Positions 43,068-50,321 of a DNA stretch of 64,000 nucleotides are shown piece after piece. Source of the stretch: Actinotalea solisilvae (GTDB lineage Bacteria; Actinomycetota; Actinomycetes; Actinomycetales; Cellulomonadaceae); NCBI RefSeq assembly GCF_016464425.1, contig NZ_JADDKQ010000009.1:186001-250000 (forward strand). The letters run 5' to 3'. The notes beneath the pieces are model-generated. The model was not told the DNA's origin and made no database searches. It saw only the letters and a list, made by a program, of their open reading frames with translations. A program made the position numbers and the translations under genes. Position 1 is the stretch's first letter. Every line of letters begins with the position of its first letter.

Positions 43068-44030
43068 GTGCCCTCGACCACGTCCCGCGACCCCGCCGCG
43101 CCGGGTCGCGCCCGACCGGTCGCGACGGTGCTCGCGCCCGAGCGGTGGTCACGTCTCGAGGCGGCGCACGCGGAGCGGGCCGACGCGCTGACGGCCGGGC
43201 ACCGCGCGCGCCGCGCCGCGGGCGAGCGGCACGCCGTCGAGGACTTCCTCTACGAGTACTACGGCACCCGCCCCGCGCAGCTGCGCCGGTGGCACCCGGG
43301 CGTCGGCACGGGACTCGGGACACCGCCCGGCGGGGTCGGGGCGTCGCCCGGCGGTGCCGAGGCCGACGGTGCGCCGCCGCGCCGGGCTTGGCGGTGGTAC
43401 GCCACCACCGACGACGTCGTGCACCTCGACGTGGACGCGTTCCTCGCCGACCGCGGGTCCACCGTGACGTACGTGCGCACCCTCCTCACGGCGACGGCGT
43501 CGCGGTCGGCCTTCACGGGCTGCCTGGGCCTGCACGAGTGGGCGATGGTCTACCGCGGCGCGACCGACCGACGCCACGACCTGCCGCTGCGCCTGGGGCC
43601 CGCGGGCACGGACGCCGTCGTCGAGCGGCACCCGGTGCGCTGCTCGCACATCGACGCGTTCCGCTTCTTCACGCCCGACGCCGTCCCGCTCAACCGCCTC
43701 CAGCCGACCCGCGAGACGCAGGTCGCGCTCGAGCAGCCCGGCTGCCTGCACGCCAACATGGACTGCCTCAAGTGGGCGATCAAGCTCGGGCCGGCCTGCC
43801 CGGGCGACCTCCTGCTGGACTGCTTCGCGCTCGCGTCCGAGATCCGCGTCCTCGACATGCAGGCGTCGCCCTACGACCTCGCCGGCCTGGGCTACGAGCC
43901 CGTCGCCATCGAGACCCCCGAGGGCCGCGCGGAGTACGTCGCACGCCAGCGCGCCTTCGCCGCGCGTGCCGCCGGGCTCCGGGCCCGCCTCGTCGCGGTC
44001 TGCGACGCGCTCGTCGCCGCCGCCGCCTGA
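43068..44030 (+). CDS. Conserved actinobacterial protein, often labelled 3-methyladenine DNA glycosylase
   Basis: The 320-residue protein belongs to an actinobacterial family ('HAVEDFLYEYYGTRPAQLRRWHPG', 'GCLGLHEWAMVYR', 'RCSHIDAFRFFTPDAVPLN', 'GCLHANMDCLKWAIKLGPAC'). From memory, members carry the name 3-methyladenine DNA glycosylase in many annotations, but I see no AlkA, TagA or AAG-type motif, so I do not endorse that function. It is rich in conserved-looking Cys, His and Trp, and a metal or nucleobase site is possible. The start is set by TACCCT 6 bp upstream of GTG 43068. Confidence 0.75.
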   Translation: MPSTTSRDPAAPGRARPVATVLAPERWSRLEAAHAERADALTAGHRARRAAGERHAVEDFLYEYYGTRPAQLRRWHPGVGTGLGTPPGGVGASPGGAEADGAPPRRAWRWYATTDDVVHLDVDAFLADRGSTVTYVRTLLTATASRSAFTGCLGLHEWAMVYRGATDRRHDLPLRLGPAGTDAVVERHPVRCSHIDAFRFFTPDAVPLNRLQPTRETQVALEQPGCLHANMDCLKWAIKLGPACPGDLLLDCFALASEIRVLDMQASPYDLAGLGYEPVAIETPEGRAEYVARQRAFAARAAGLRARLVAVCDALVAAAA

Positions 44031-44078
44031 CGGCTCCCGGGTCCCGCCGCCCGCCGGGTGGGTCCCTCCGGCCGGACG

Positions 44079-44084
44079 TACGCT
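44079..44084 (+). promoter_or_regulatory. -10 element (TACGCT) for leaderless transcript
   Basis: TACGCT is 6 bp before ATG 44091 and sets that start. Confidence 0.5.
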
Positions 44085-44090
44085 CGCGGC

Positions 44091-45473
44091 ATGGTGCGGC
44101 CGCCCGGGATGGTCGACGTCGCCCTCGTCGACGACGAGGCGCGCGAGCCGGCCGGCCCGGACGCCGCAGCCCGGGCGGGCCGGGGCCGGCCTCGCGCACG
44201 TCGCGCGGACCCCGGGCGCCGGCGGCGGCAGCAGGCCGCAGTGGCCGGCGCTCTCGCGGTCGTCGTCGCGCTCGCGGTGGGCGTCCAGGCCGAGCGCGAG
44301 GCCGCGGCGGCGGACGACGCGCGCGTCGCGGCGCTCGCGGACGTCGCCGGCACCGTCCCGTCGCTGCGCACGCCCCCGGCCGACCGCCGCGGCTGGCCCG
44401 GCGACCGGTCCACGACCCTCGTCCTCCCGGACGGCACGGCGGTGGGCCCGCAGCCCGTCGACGGCGCGCTGCGCACGGTCGCGACGGCGCCCGACGGCAC
44501 CACGCGCTGGGTCGCCCCGGCCGACGTGGACGCCGCGGGCCGCGGGGCGGCGTGCGAGCCGGCCGCGGCGGACGCCGCCCTCCTCACGTGCGTCGTCCCG
44601 GGCACGCCCGGCGTGGCGGGCCCGACGACGGACGCCGTCCTCGGCGGCACGCCCGACCGCCTGCTCGTGCTCGGTGCCGCCGACGGCCGCGTCCACGAGG
44701 AGGTGGACCTGGGCCCCGGCACCATCGACTGGGCGCCGCTCGAGGACGACCTCGTGGTCGCCCGCCGCGTCGCGGGCACGGCCGAGATCACGCGCCGCGA
44801 CCTGCTCGGTGGCGACGCGTGGTCCGTGCGCGTGCCCCTGCCGGCCTGGGTCCTCGCGCGGCACCTGCGGGTCCGGGTCCAGGACGGGCTCGTCGTCCTC
44901 ACCGGCCCCGCCGCCGCCGTCCTCGACGCGGACGGGACGGTGCTCGGCACCTGGACCGCTCCCGGCGCCCGGCGCATCTCGGTCGACGTCCGGACCTCCG
45001 CCGTCGGCTTCGCCGTGTGGGCGACCCCCGAGCTGGGCACCTGGTACGACCGCACCGGACGCGCGGGCGTGCGCCTCGAGGGAGCGCCCGTGCGTCCCGC
45101 CGTGGACGACGGCTCGGTCCCCCAGGTGCTCCTCCTCCAGGACGGGTGGACGCTGCGCGCGCTCGACGTCGTCACGGGCCCGCTGTGGGAGCGCCGGATG
45201 CCCCAGGCCGTGCCCGCGCGCCTCGACGGGCTCGTCGTGCTCGACGAGGGCGACGAGCTCACCGCGGTCGACGTCGCCTCGGGCGAGGTCGCCTGGTCCC
45301 GGCCGCTCGGCGCGTGCTGGGACCCGGGCGCCGTCGTCACCGACGGCGTGCGGCTCGCCGTGCCGGACGACGACGACGCGTGCGCACGGACCGTCGCGCT
45401 CGACCTGCACGACGGCACCGAGCGCTGGACCGCCGCCGTCCCCGAGCTCCCGGACGACCAGGCCACCGGCTGA
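44091..45473 (+). CDS. Membrane-anchored PQQ-like beta-propeller protein
   Basis: The 460-residue protein has a basic Arg-rich cytoplasmic segment (about 28-52), one transmembrane helix (about 53-70) and an extracytoplasmic region of repeated blades. The blades have the pattern 'V.LLQDGWTLRALDVVTGPLWER', 'LVVLDEGDELTAVDVASGEVAW' and 'TVALDLHDGTERW'. This is characteristic of PQQ-binding-like/quinoprotein repeats, but PQQ ligands are not evident, so it is probably a structural or sensor propeller. The helicase follows after 38 bp. Confidence 0.82.
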   Translation: MVRPPGMVDVALVDDEAREPAGPDAAARAGRGRPRARRADPGRRRRQQAAVAGALAVVVALAVGVQAEREAAAADDARVAALADVAGTVPSLRTPPADRRGWPGDRSTTLVLPDGTAVGPQPVDGALRTVATAPDGTTRWVAPADVDAAGRGAACEPAAADAALLTCVVPGTPGVAGPTTDAVLGGTPDRLLVLGAADGRVHEEVDLGPGTIDWAPLEDDLVVARRVAGTAEITRRDLLGGDAWSVRVPLPAWVLARHLRVRVQDGLVVLTGPAAAVLDADGTVLGTWTAPGARRISVDVRTSAVGFAVWATPELGTWYDRTGRAGVRLEGAPVRPAVDDGSVPQVLLLQDGWTLRALDVVTGPLWERRMPQAVPARLDGLVVLDEGDELTAVDVASGEVAWSRPLGACWDPGAVVTDGVRLAVPDDDDACARTVALDLHDGTERWTAAVPELPDDQATG

Positions 45474-45511
45474 GCCCCGCGCCGCGCGTCAGACCTGGGA
45501 GGATGGGCGCG

Positions 45512-48112
45512 ATGACCACCGACACCGGCGCCGCGACGCTCGCCTCCCGCCTGCCCGCGGAGCCCGACCCCGACGCGCTCTACGAGGCGTTCACCGCGTG
45601 GGCGGCCGAGCAGGGCTACGAGCTCTACCCGGCGCAGCAGGAGGCGCTGCTCGAGCTCGTCACCGGCTCGCACGTCATCCTCGCGACGCCCACCGGTTCG
45701 GGGAAGTCGCTCGTCGCCATGGCCGCGCACTTCGTCGCGCTCGCCCAGGGCCGCCGCACCTTCTACACGGCGCCGCTCAAGGCGCTCGTGAGCGAGAAGT
45801 TCTTCGCGCTCGTCGCGGCGTTCGGTGCCGAGAACGTCGGCATGATGACGGGCGACAGCAGCGTCAACCCGGGCGCCCCCATCATCTGCTGCACCGCCGA
45901 GATCCTCGCGAACGTCGCGCTGCGCACGGGCGGCGAGCGCACGGGCGACCCGCTCGCCGACGCCCTCCCGGACGACGACCCCGCGGTCCCCGGCGACGAC
46001 GCCGTCGGCCAGGTCGTCATGGACGAGTTCCACTTCTACGCCGACCCGCAGCGCGGCTGGGCGTGGCAGGTGCCGCTGCTCGAGCTCCCGCGCACCCAGT
46101 TCCTCCTCATGTCCGCGACCCTGGGCGACGTCGACTTCTTCGTCACCGACCTCGAGCGCCGGACCGGGACGCCTGTCGCGGCCGTGACGAGCACCGAGCG
46201 ACCCGTCCCGCTGACGTTCTCCTACGTCGTCGAGCCGCTGCACGAGGTCGTCGAGGAGCTGGTCCGCACCCGGCGCGCGCCCGTCTACCTCGTGCACTTC
46301 ACGCAGGCCGCGGCGGCCGAGCAGGCCCAGGCGCTGCTCTCGACGACGGTCGCCTCCCGTGAGCAGCGCGACGCGATCGCTGCGGAGCTCGGCGCGTTCC
46401 GGTTCGGCACGGGCTTCGGGAAGACCCTCTCGCGGCTGCTGCGGCACGGCATCGGCGTGCACCACGCGGGCATGCTGCCCCGCTACCGGCGGGTCGTCGA
46501 GCGGCTCACCCAGCAGGGCCTCCTCACCGTGGTGTGCGGGACGGACACGCTCGGGGTCGGCATCAACGTGCCCATCCGGACGGTCGTCCTCACGAGCCTG
46601 GTCAAGTACGACGGCACGCGCATGCGGCACCTCAGCGCGCGCGAGTTCCACCAGATCGCCGGGCGCGCCGGACGCGCGGGCTTCGACACGCTCGGCGAGG
46701 TCCTCGTCATGGCGCCCGAGCACGTCATCGAGAACCGCAAGCTGCTCGCCAAGGCGGGCGACGACCCGAAGAAGCTCCGGAAGATCGTCCGCAAGAAGGC
46801 GCCCGAGGGCGCGGTCAACTGGACGGACAAGACGTTCGAGCGCCTGCGCGACTCGCCGCCCGAGCCGCTGACCTCGAGCTTCGCGGTCACGCACGCGATG
46901 GTGCTCAACGTGCTCGCGCGCCGCGGCGACCCCGTCGCGGCCATGACGCGGCTGCTGCGCGAGAGCCACGAGCCCGAGGCCTCGCGCGGCCGGCACGTGC
47001 GGCAGGCCGTCGCCGTCTACCGGTCGCTGCGGGCGGCCGGCGTCGTCGAGCGCGTCCGGCTGGCCGACGGGCGCCGCACCGTGCGCCTCACCGTCGACGT
47101 GCCGGCGGACTTCGCGCTCAACCAGCCCCTGTCGCCCTTCGCCTACGCGGCGCTCGACGTGCTCGACCGGGAGGCGCCGACGTACGCGCTCGACGTGCTG
47201 TCGGTCATCGAGTCGACCCTCGACGACCCGCGCCAGGTGCTCTACGCGCAGGAGAAGAAGGCGCGCGGCGAGGCGATCGGCGCGATGAAGGCCGAGGGGT
47301 ACGACTACGAGGAGCGCATGGCGGCGCTCGACGACGTCACCTACCCGAAGCCGCTCGCCGAGCTGCTCGACGCGACCTTCGCGATCTACCGGCGCACCAA
47401 CCCGTGGGTCGCCGACCACGAGCTCTCGCCGAAGTCTGTGGTGCGGGACATGGCCGAGCGCGCCATGACCTTCACCGAGTACGTCTCGGTGTACGGGCTC
47501 GAGCGCACCGAGGGCGTGCTGCTGCGCTACCTCGCCGACGCCTACCGCGCGGTGCGCCAGACCGTGCCCGCCGAGCGTCGGGACGACCAGCTCGAGGACC
47601 TCGTCGAGTGGCTCGGCGCGCTCGTGCGCGGCACGGACTCGAGCCTCCTCGACGAGTGGGAGCGCCTGAGCAACCCCGAGGCCGTCGCCGACGCGGCCGC
47701 GGGCGGGCCGACGGAGGTCGCCCCGCCCGCGATCACGGGCAACGTCCGGGCGCTGCGCGTGCTCGTCCGCAACGCGCTCTTCCGGCGTGTCGAGCTCGCG
47801 GCGCGCGAGCGCTGGGAGGCGCTCGGCGCGCTCGGCGACGTCGACGCCGACGGCGAGCGGTGGACGGCCGAGCGGTGGCGCGACGCACTCGACCCGTACT
47901 TCGACGAGCACGACGACCTCGGCACCGGGCCCGACGCGCGCGGGCCCGCGCTCCTGCTGCTCACCGAGGGCGCGAGCCGCTGGGACGTGCGCCAGCTCCT
48001 CGACGACCCGGCCGGGCACCACGACTGGCGGATCGACGCCACGGTGGACCTCGCGGCGAGCGACGAGCGGGGCGAGGTCGCGCTCGTGGTGACGGCGGCC
48101 GGCAGGCTCTGA
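45512..48112 (+). CDS. DEAD/DEAH-box helicase with C-terminal DUF3516
   Basis: The 866-residue Ski2-like helicase has Walker A 'ATPTGSGKS' (59-66), motif II 'VMDEFHFYAD' (DEFH), motif III 'LMSATLGD', motif IV-V region 'GTDTLGVGINVPIRTV' and motif VI 'QIAGRAGRAGFD'. A DUF3516 region follows from about residue 430 ('NPWVADHELSPKSVVRDMAERAMTF'). This architecture is common and specific to actinobacteria; roles in RNA turnover or repair are suspected but not proven. ATG 45512 has GGGAGG 9 bp upstream. Confidence 0.93.
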   Translation: MTTDTGAATLASRLPAEPDPDALYEAFTAWAAEQGYELYPAQQEALLELVTGSHVILATPTGSGKSLVAMAAHFVALAQGRRTFYTAPLKALVSEKFFALVAAFGAENVGMMTGDSSVNPGAPIICCTAEILANVALRTGGERTGDPLADALPDDDPAVPGDDAVGQVVMDEFHFYADPQRGWAWQVPLLELPRTQFLLMSATLGDVDFFVTDLERRTGTPVAAVTSTERPVPLTFSYVVEPLHEVVEELVRTRRAPVYLVHFTQAAAAEQAQALLSTTVASREQRDAIAAELGAFRFGTGFGKTLSRLLRHGIGVHHAGMLPRYRRVVERLTQQGLLTVVCGTDTLGVGINVPIRTVVLTSLVKYDGTRMRHLSAREFHQIAGRAGRAGFDTLGEVLVMAPEHVIENRKLLAKAGDDPKKLRKIVRKKAPEGAVNWTDKTFERLRDSPPEPLTSSFAVTHAMVLNVLARRGDPVAAMTRLLRESHEPEASRGRHVRQAVAVYRSLRAAGVVERVRLADGRRTVRLTVDVPADFALNQPLSPFAYAALDVLDREAPTYALDVLSVIESTLDDPRQVLYAQEKKARGEAIGAMKAEGYDYEERMAALDDVTYPKPLAELLDATFAIYRRTNPWVADHELSPKSVVRDMAERAMTFTEYVSVYGLERTEGVLLRYLADAYRAVRQTVPAERRDDQLEDLVEWLGALVRGTDSSLLDEWERLSNPEAVADAAAGGPTEVAPPAITGNVRALRVLVRNALFRRVELAARERWEALGALGDVDADGERWTAERWRDALDPYFDEHDDLGTGPDARGPALLLLTEGASRWDVRQLLDDPAGHHDWRIDATVDLAASDERGEVALVVTAAGRL

Positions 48113-48142
48113 GCGCCGGCGCCCGGACGCGGGCGCGTCTCG

Positions 48143-48148
48143 TACGCT
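48143..48148 (+). promoter_or_regulatory. -10 element (TACGCT) for leaderless ybaK transcript
   Basis: TACGCT is 6 bp before GTG 48155. Confidence 0.5.
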
Positions 48149-48154
48149 GCCGCC

Positions 48155-48649
48155 GTGGCGAAGAAGACCGCTCCGTCCGGCACCCCCGCGCTCGTCGCGC
48201 TCGCGGCCGCGGGCGTCCCGCACACGGCCCACCCCTACGAGCACGACCCGGCGTCCGACGTCGGCTACGGGCTCGAGGCCGCGCAGGTGCTCGGCGTGCC
48301 GCCCGAGCAGGTCTTCAAGACGCTCATGACGGTCGTCGACGGGGTGCTCACGGTCGCCGTCGTGCCCGTGACCGGCAAGCTCGACCTCAAGGCGCTCGCG
48401 ACCGCCGTCGGCGGCAAGAGGGCCGTCATGGCCGAGAAGCCGGCCGCCGAGCGCGCGACGGGCTACGTCGTCGGTGGCATCTCGCCGCTCGGGCAGAAGA
48501 CGGCGCACCCGACCGTGGTCGACGAGACGGTGGACCTGTTCGACACGGTCTTCGTCTCGGGCGGGCGACGCGGGCTCGACGTCGAGCTCGCGCCCGCGGA
48601 CCTCGTGCGCCTCACCGGCGCCGTCGTCGCGGACATCGCGCGGGACTGA
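48155..48649 (+). CDS. ybaK: Cys-tRNA(Pro)/Cys-tRNA(Cys) deacylase YbaK
   Basis: The 164-residue trans-editing enzyme removes misacylated amino acids, mainly Cys from tRNA-Pro. It has 'GLEAAQVLGVPPEQVFKTLM', the catalytic-Lys region 'TGKLDLKALATAVGGKRAVMA' and 'TGYVVGGISPLGQK', all characteristic of YbaK rather than ProX. GTG 48155 is leaderless by position. It is separated by only 12 bp from the stop of the convergent DUF5655 gene. Confidence 0.94.
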   Translation: MAKKTAPSGTPALVALAAAGVPHTAHPYEHDPASDVGYGLEAAQVLGVPPEQVFKTLMTVVDGVLTVAVVPVTGKLDLKALATAVGGKRAVMAEKPAAERATGYVVGGISPLGQKTAHPTVVDETVDLFDTVFVSGGRRGLDVELAPADLVRLTGAVVADIARD

Positions 48650-48661
48650 GGCGGGCGCGCC

Positions 48662-49012
48662 TCACGCACGGTCGGCGGCCTCGGCGAGCCACGCGAGCAC
48701 CTCCGCGTCGAGGGCGGACGCGTCGCGCACCTCCAGGTGGTGCATCCAGTGGCGCGCGCTCGGGTGCGCCACCTCCTTCCAGCGCGTCGAGGCGTCGCGG
48801 CGCCCGAGGGCGAGGGTGAGGACGACCGGGACGTCGGAGCGGACGACGCGGCCCGGCCGCCACAGGTACGCGAAGCCGCGCGACCGCCGGAAGGCGACCT
48901 GCGTGCGGGTCACGTGCTCCTCGACGTCGGGCAGCGGCGCGAGGGCGGACCGCACGGCCGCGAGGACGTCCAGGGCGACCGGGTCGCTGTCCAGGACGTC
49001 CTCGGCGCGCAC
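48662..49012 (-). CDS. DUF5655 domain protein
   Basis: The 116-residue soluble protein has the pattern 'VEEHVTRTQVAFRRSRGFAYLWRPGR' followed by 'LTLALGRRDASTRWKEVAHPSARHWMHHLEV', which matches DUF5655, sometimes found fused to other domains. Function is unknown. GTG 49012 begins 4 bp after the YccF stop, so the two are one transcript; a longer frame would run through the YccF coding end and is unlikely. Confidence 0.8.
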   Translation of the reverse strand: MRAEDVLDSDPVALDVLAAVRSALAPLPDVEEHVTRTQVAFRRSRGFAYLWRPGRVVRSDVPVVLTLALGRRDASTRWKEVAHPSARHWMHHLEVRDASALDAEVLAWLAEAADRA

Positions 49013-49016
49013 GTCC

Positions 49017-49406
49017 TCAGCCGCCGAAGGGCCGCGTGCTCGGGACGATCTCCTTGCCGAGCGGCATGAGCGAGACGGGGATGAGCTTGAGGTTCGCGAC
49101 GCCCATGGGGATGCCAATGATCGAGACGAACAGCGGGATCGCGGTCGCGACGTGCCCGATCGCGAGCCAGATGCCCGCGACGACCACCCAGATGACGTTG
49201 CCGAGCGCGGACATCACGCCCGCGCCGGGCCGCTCGACCACGGTGCGCCCGAAGGGCCAGAGCGTGTAGCCCGCGATCCGGAACGACGCGATGCCGAACG
49301 GGATCGTCACGATCAGCAGGCAGCAGATCACGCCCGCCGCGGCGTAGCCGAGGGCGAGCCAGAAGCCGGCGAGAACGAGCCAGATGATGTTGAGGAGCGT
49401 GCGCAC
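49017..49406 (-). CDS. YccF domain inner-membrane protein
   Basis: The 129-residue protein contains two copies of the YccF (DUF307) repeat. Each has a hydrophobic 'NIIWLVLAGFWLALGY' or 'NVIWVVVAGIWLAIGH' segment and an 'IPFGIASFRIA' or 'IPMGVANLKLI' segment, giving four membrane stretches. Function is unknown. GTG 49406 is chosen because the conserved region starts there; CAGGGT lies 6 bp upstream. Confidence 0.9.
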   Translation of the reverse strand: MRTLLNIIWLVLAGFWLALGYAAAGVICCLLIVTIPFGIASFRIAGYTLWPFGRTVVERPGAGVMSALGNVIWVVVAGIWLAIGHVATAIPLFVSIIGIPMGVANLKLIPVSLMPLGKEIVPSTRPFGG

Positions 49407-49524
49407 GGGTCCACCCTGCCCCACGCCGCCACCGCGACGGCATCGGGGACGTCCCTGGTCCGACCCGCCCTGCGCCGCGCGCACCGGCGTGTGACGGACC
49501 CCACACCGCGCCTGCCCGGGCGCC

Positions 49525-49551
49525 TGTCACATCGGGCGCCCCGACGGCGTC
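49525..49551 (+). promoter_or_regulatory. ECF41-type promoter of the carboxymuconolactone decarboxylase gene
   Basis: TGTCACA at 49525-49531, a 16-bp spacer and CGTC at 49548-49551 match the -35 and -10 elements known for ECF41 sigma factors. Transcription would begin near 49557-49560, leaving a leader of about 35 nt with a strong Shine-Dalgarno. The ECF41 gene itself lies 130 bp beyond the target gene. Confidence 0.75.
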
Positions 49552-49594
49552 ACTCCCCCGAGGGCCGCGACCGGCGGCCCGAGAAGGAGGAACC

Positions 49595-50191
49595 ATGGCC
49601 CGCATCCCCGCCGCCCCCCGCCCCGGCCCGCTCGCCCGCGTCGCGCTCGCGACGACCCGGCGCATGTTCGGCCGCTCGCTCGAGCCGCACCGCGTGGTCG
49701 CCCACCACCGCGGCGTCTTCTGGGTCACCGCGGTGAGCGAGACGATGCTGCTGCGCCAGCGCCACCGGCTGCCGGACTCCCTGCGCGACCTCGTGCAGCA
49801 CAGGGTCGCCGTCGTCATCGGCTGCCCGTGGTGCATCGACTTCGGCGCGATGCTCGCGCTGCGCGGCGGCCTCACGGCCGAGCGGATCATGGCCGTGCCC
49901 GACTACGAGACCTCGGACCTCTTCACGCCCCTCGAGCGGCGCGCGATGGCGTTCGCGGACGCGGCGACGGCGACGCCCACGTCCGTCACGGACGAGCAGG
50001 TCGCCGCGCTGCGGGCGGAGCTCGGCGACGCGGGCGTCGTGGAGCTCGCGCACCTCGTCGCGCTCGAGAACCAGCGCTCGCGCCTCAACCACGCGCTCGG
50101 CATCACCTCGCAGGGGTTCACCGACGCCGCGGTCTGCGTGCTGCCGGGCGTCGACGTCGCTCCGGCCGACCGGGACGTGCGGCGCACGTGA
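49595..50191 (+). CDS. Carboxymuconolactone decarboxylase family protein (ECF41-associated COE)
   Basis: The 198-residue AhpD/CMD-like protein carries the redox motif 'IGCPWCIDFGA' (Cys77, Cys80), followed by a helical 'LTPLERRAMAFADA' equivalent ('FTPLERRAMAFADAATATP') and the C-terminal 'VALENQRSRLNHALGI'. Proteins of this kind are the usual COE partners and targets of ECF41 sigma factors, and an ECF41 promoter lies just upstream. ATG 49595 has AAGGAGG 5 bp upstream. It is likely a thiol-dependent peroxidase or reductase; the substrate is unknown. Confidence 0.92.
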   Translation: MARIPAAPRPGPLARVALATTRRMFGRSLEPHRVVAHHRGVFWVTAVSETMLLRQRHRLPDSLRDLVQHRVAVVIGCPWCIDFGAMLALRGGLTAERIMAVPDYETSDLFTPLERRAMAFADAATATPTSVTDEQVAALRAELGDAGVVELAHLVALENQRSRLNHALGITSQGFTDAAVCVLPGVDVAPADRDVRRT

Positions 50192-50321
50192 CGCGTGGGG
50201 CTGGTGGGGCTCCCGTGCCCCGCAGCCCGTCATCCGGGCCTCACCGGCACCGCGCGCCGCACCTCTCGTCCGGCCGACCCGTGGGACGCCGGCTCCAGCG
50301 GCCCTCCGGGCGGTCGGACGG

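Noticed and set aside
43892..48508. A minus-strand open frame of about 1540 codons opposite the helicase region
   Set aside because: The plus-strand helicase and YbaK have complete conserved motifs; the antisense product has none.
50192..50321. Gap between the CMD gene and the kinase-sigma fusion, checked for a small gene or anti-sigma factor
   Set aside because: No supported frame or ribosome site; ECF41 factors are not expected to have an anti-sigma factor.
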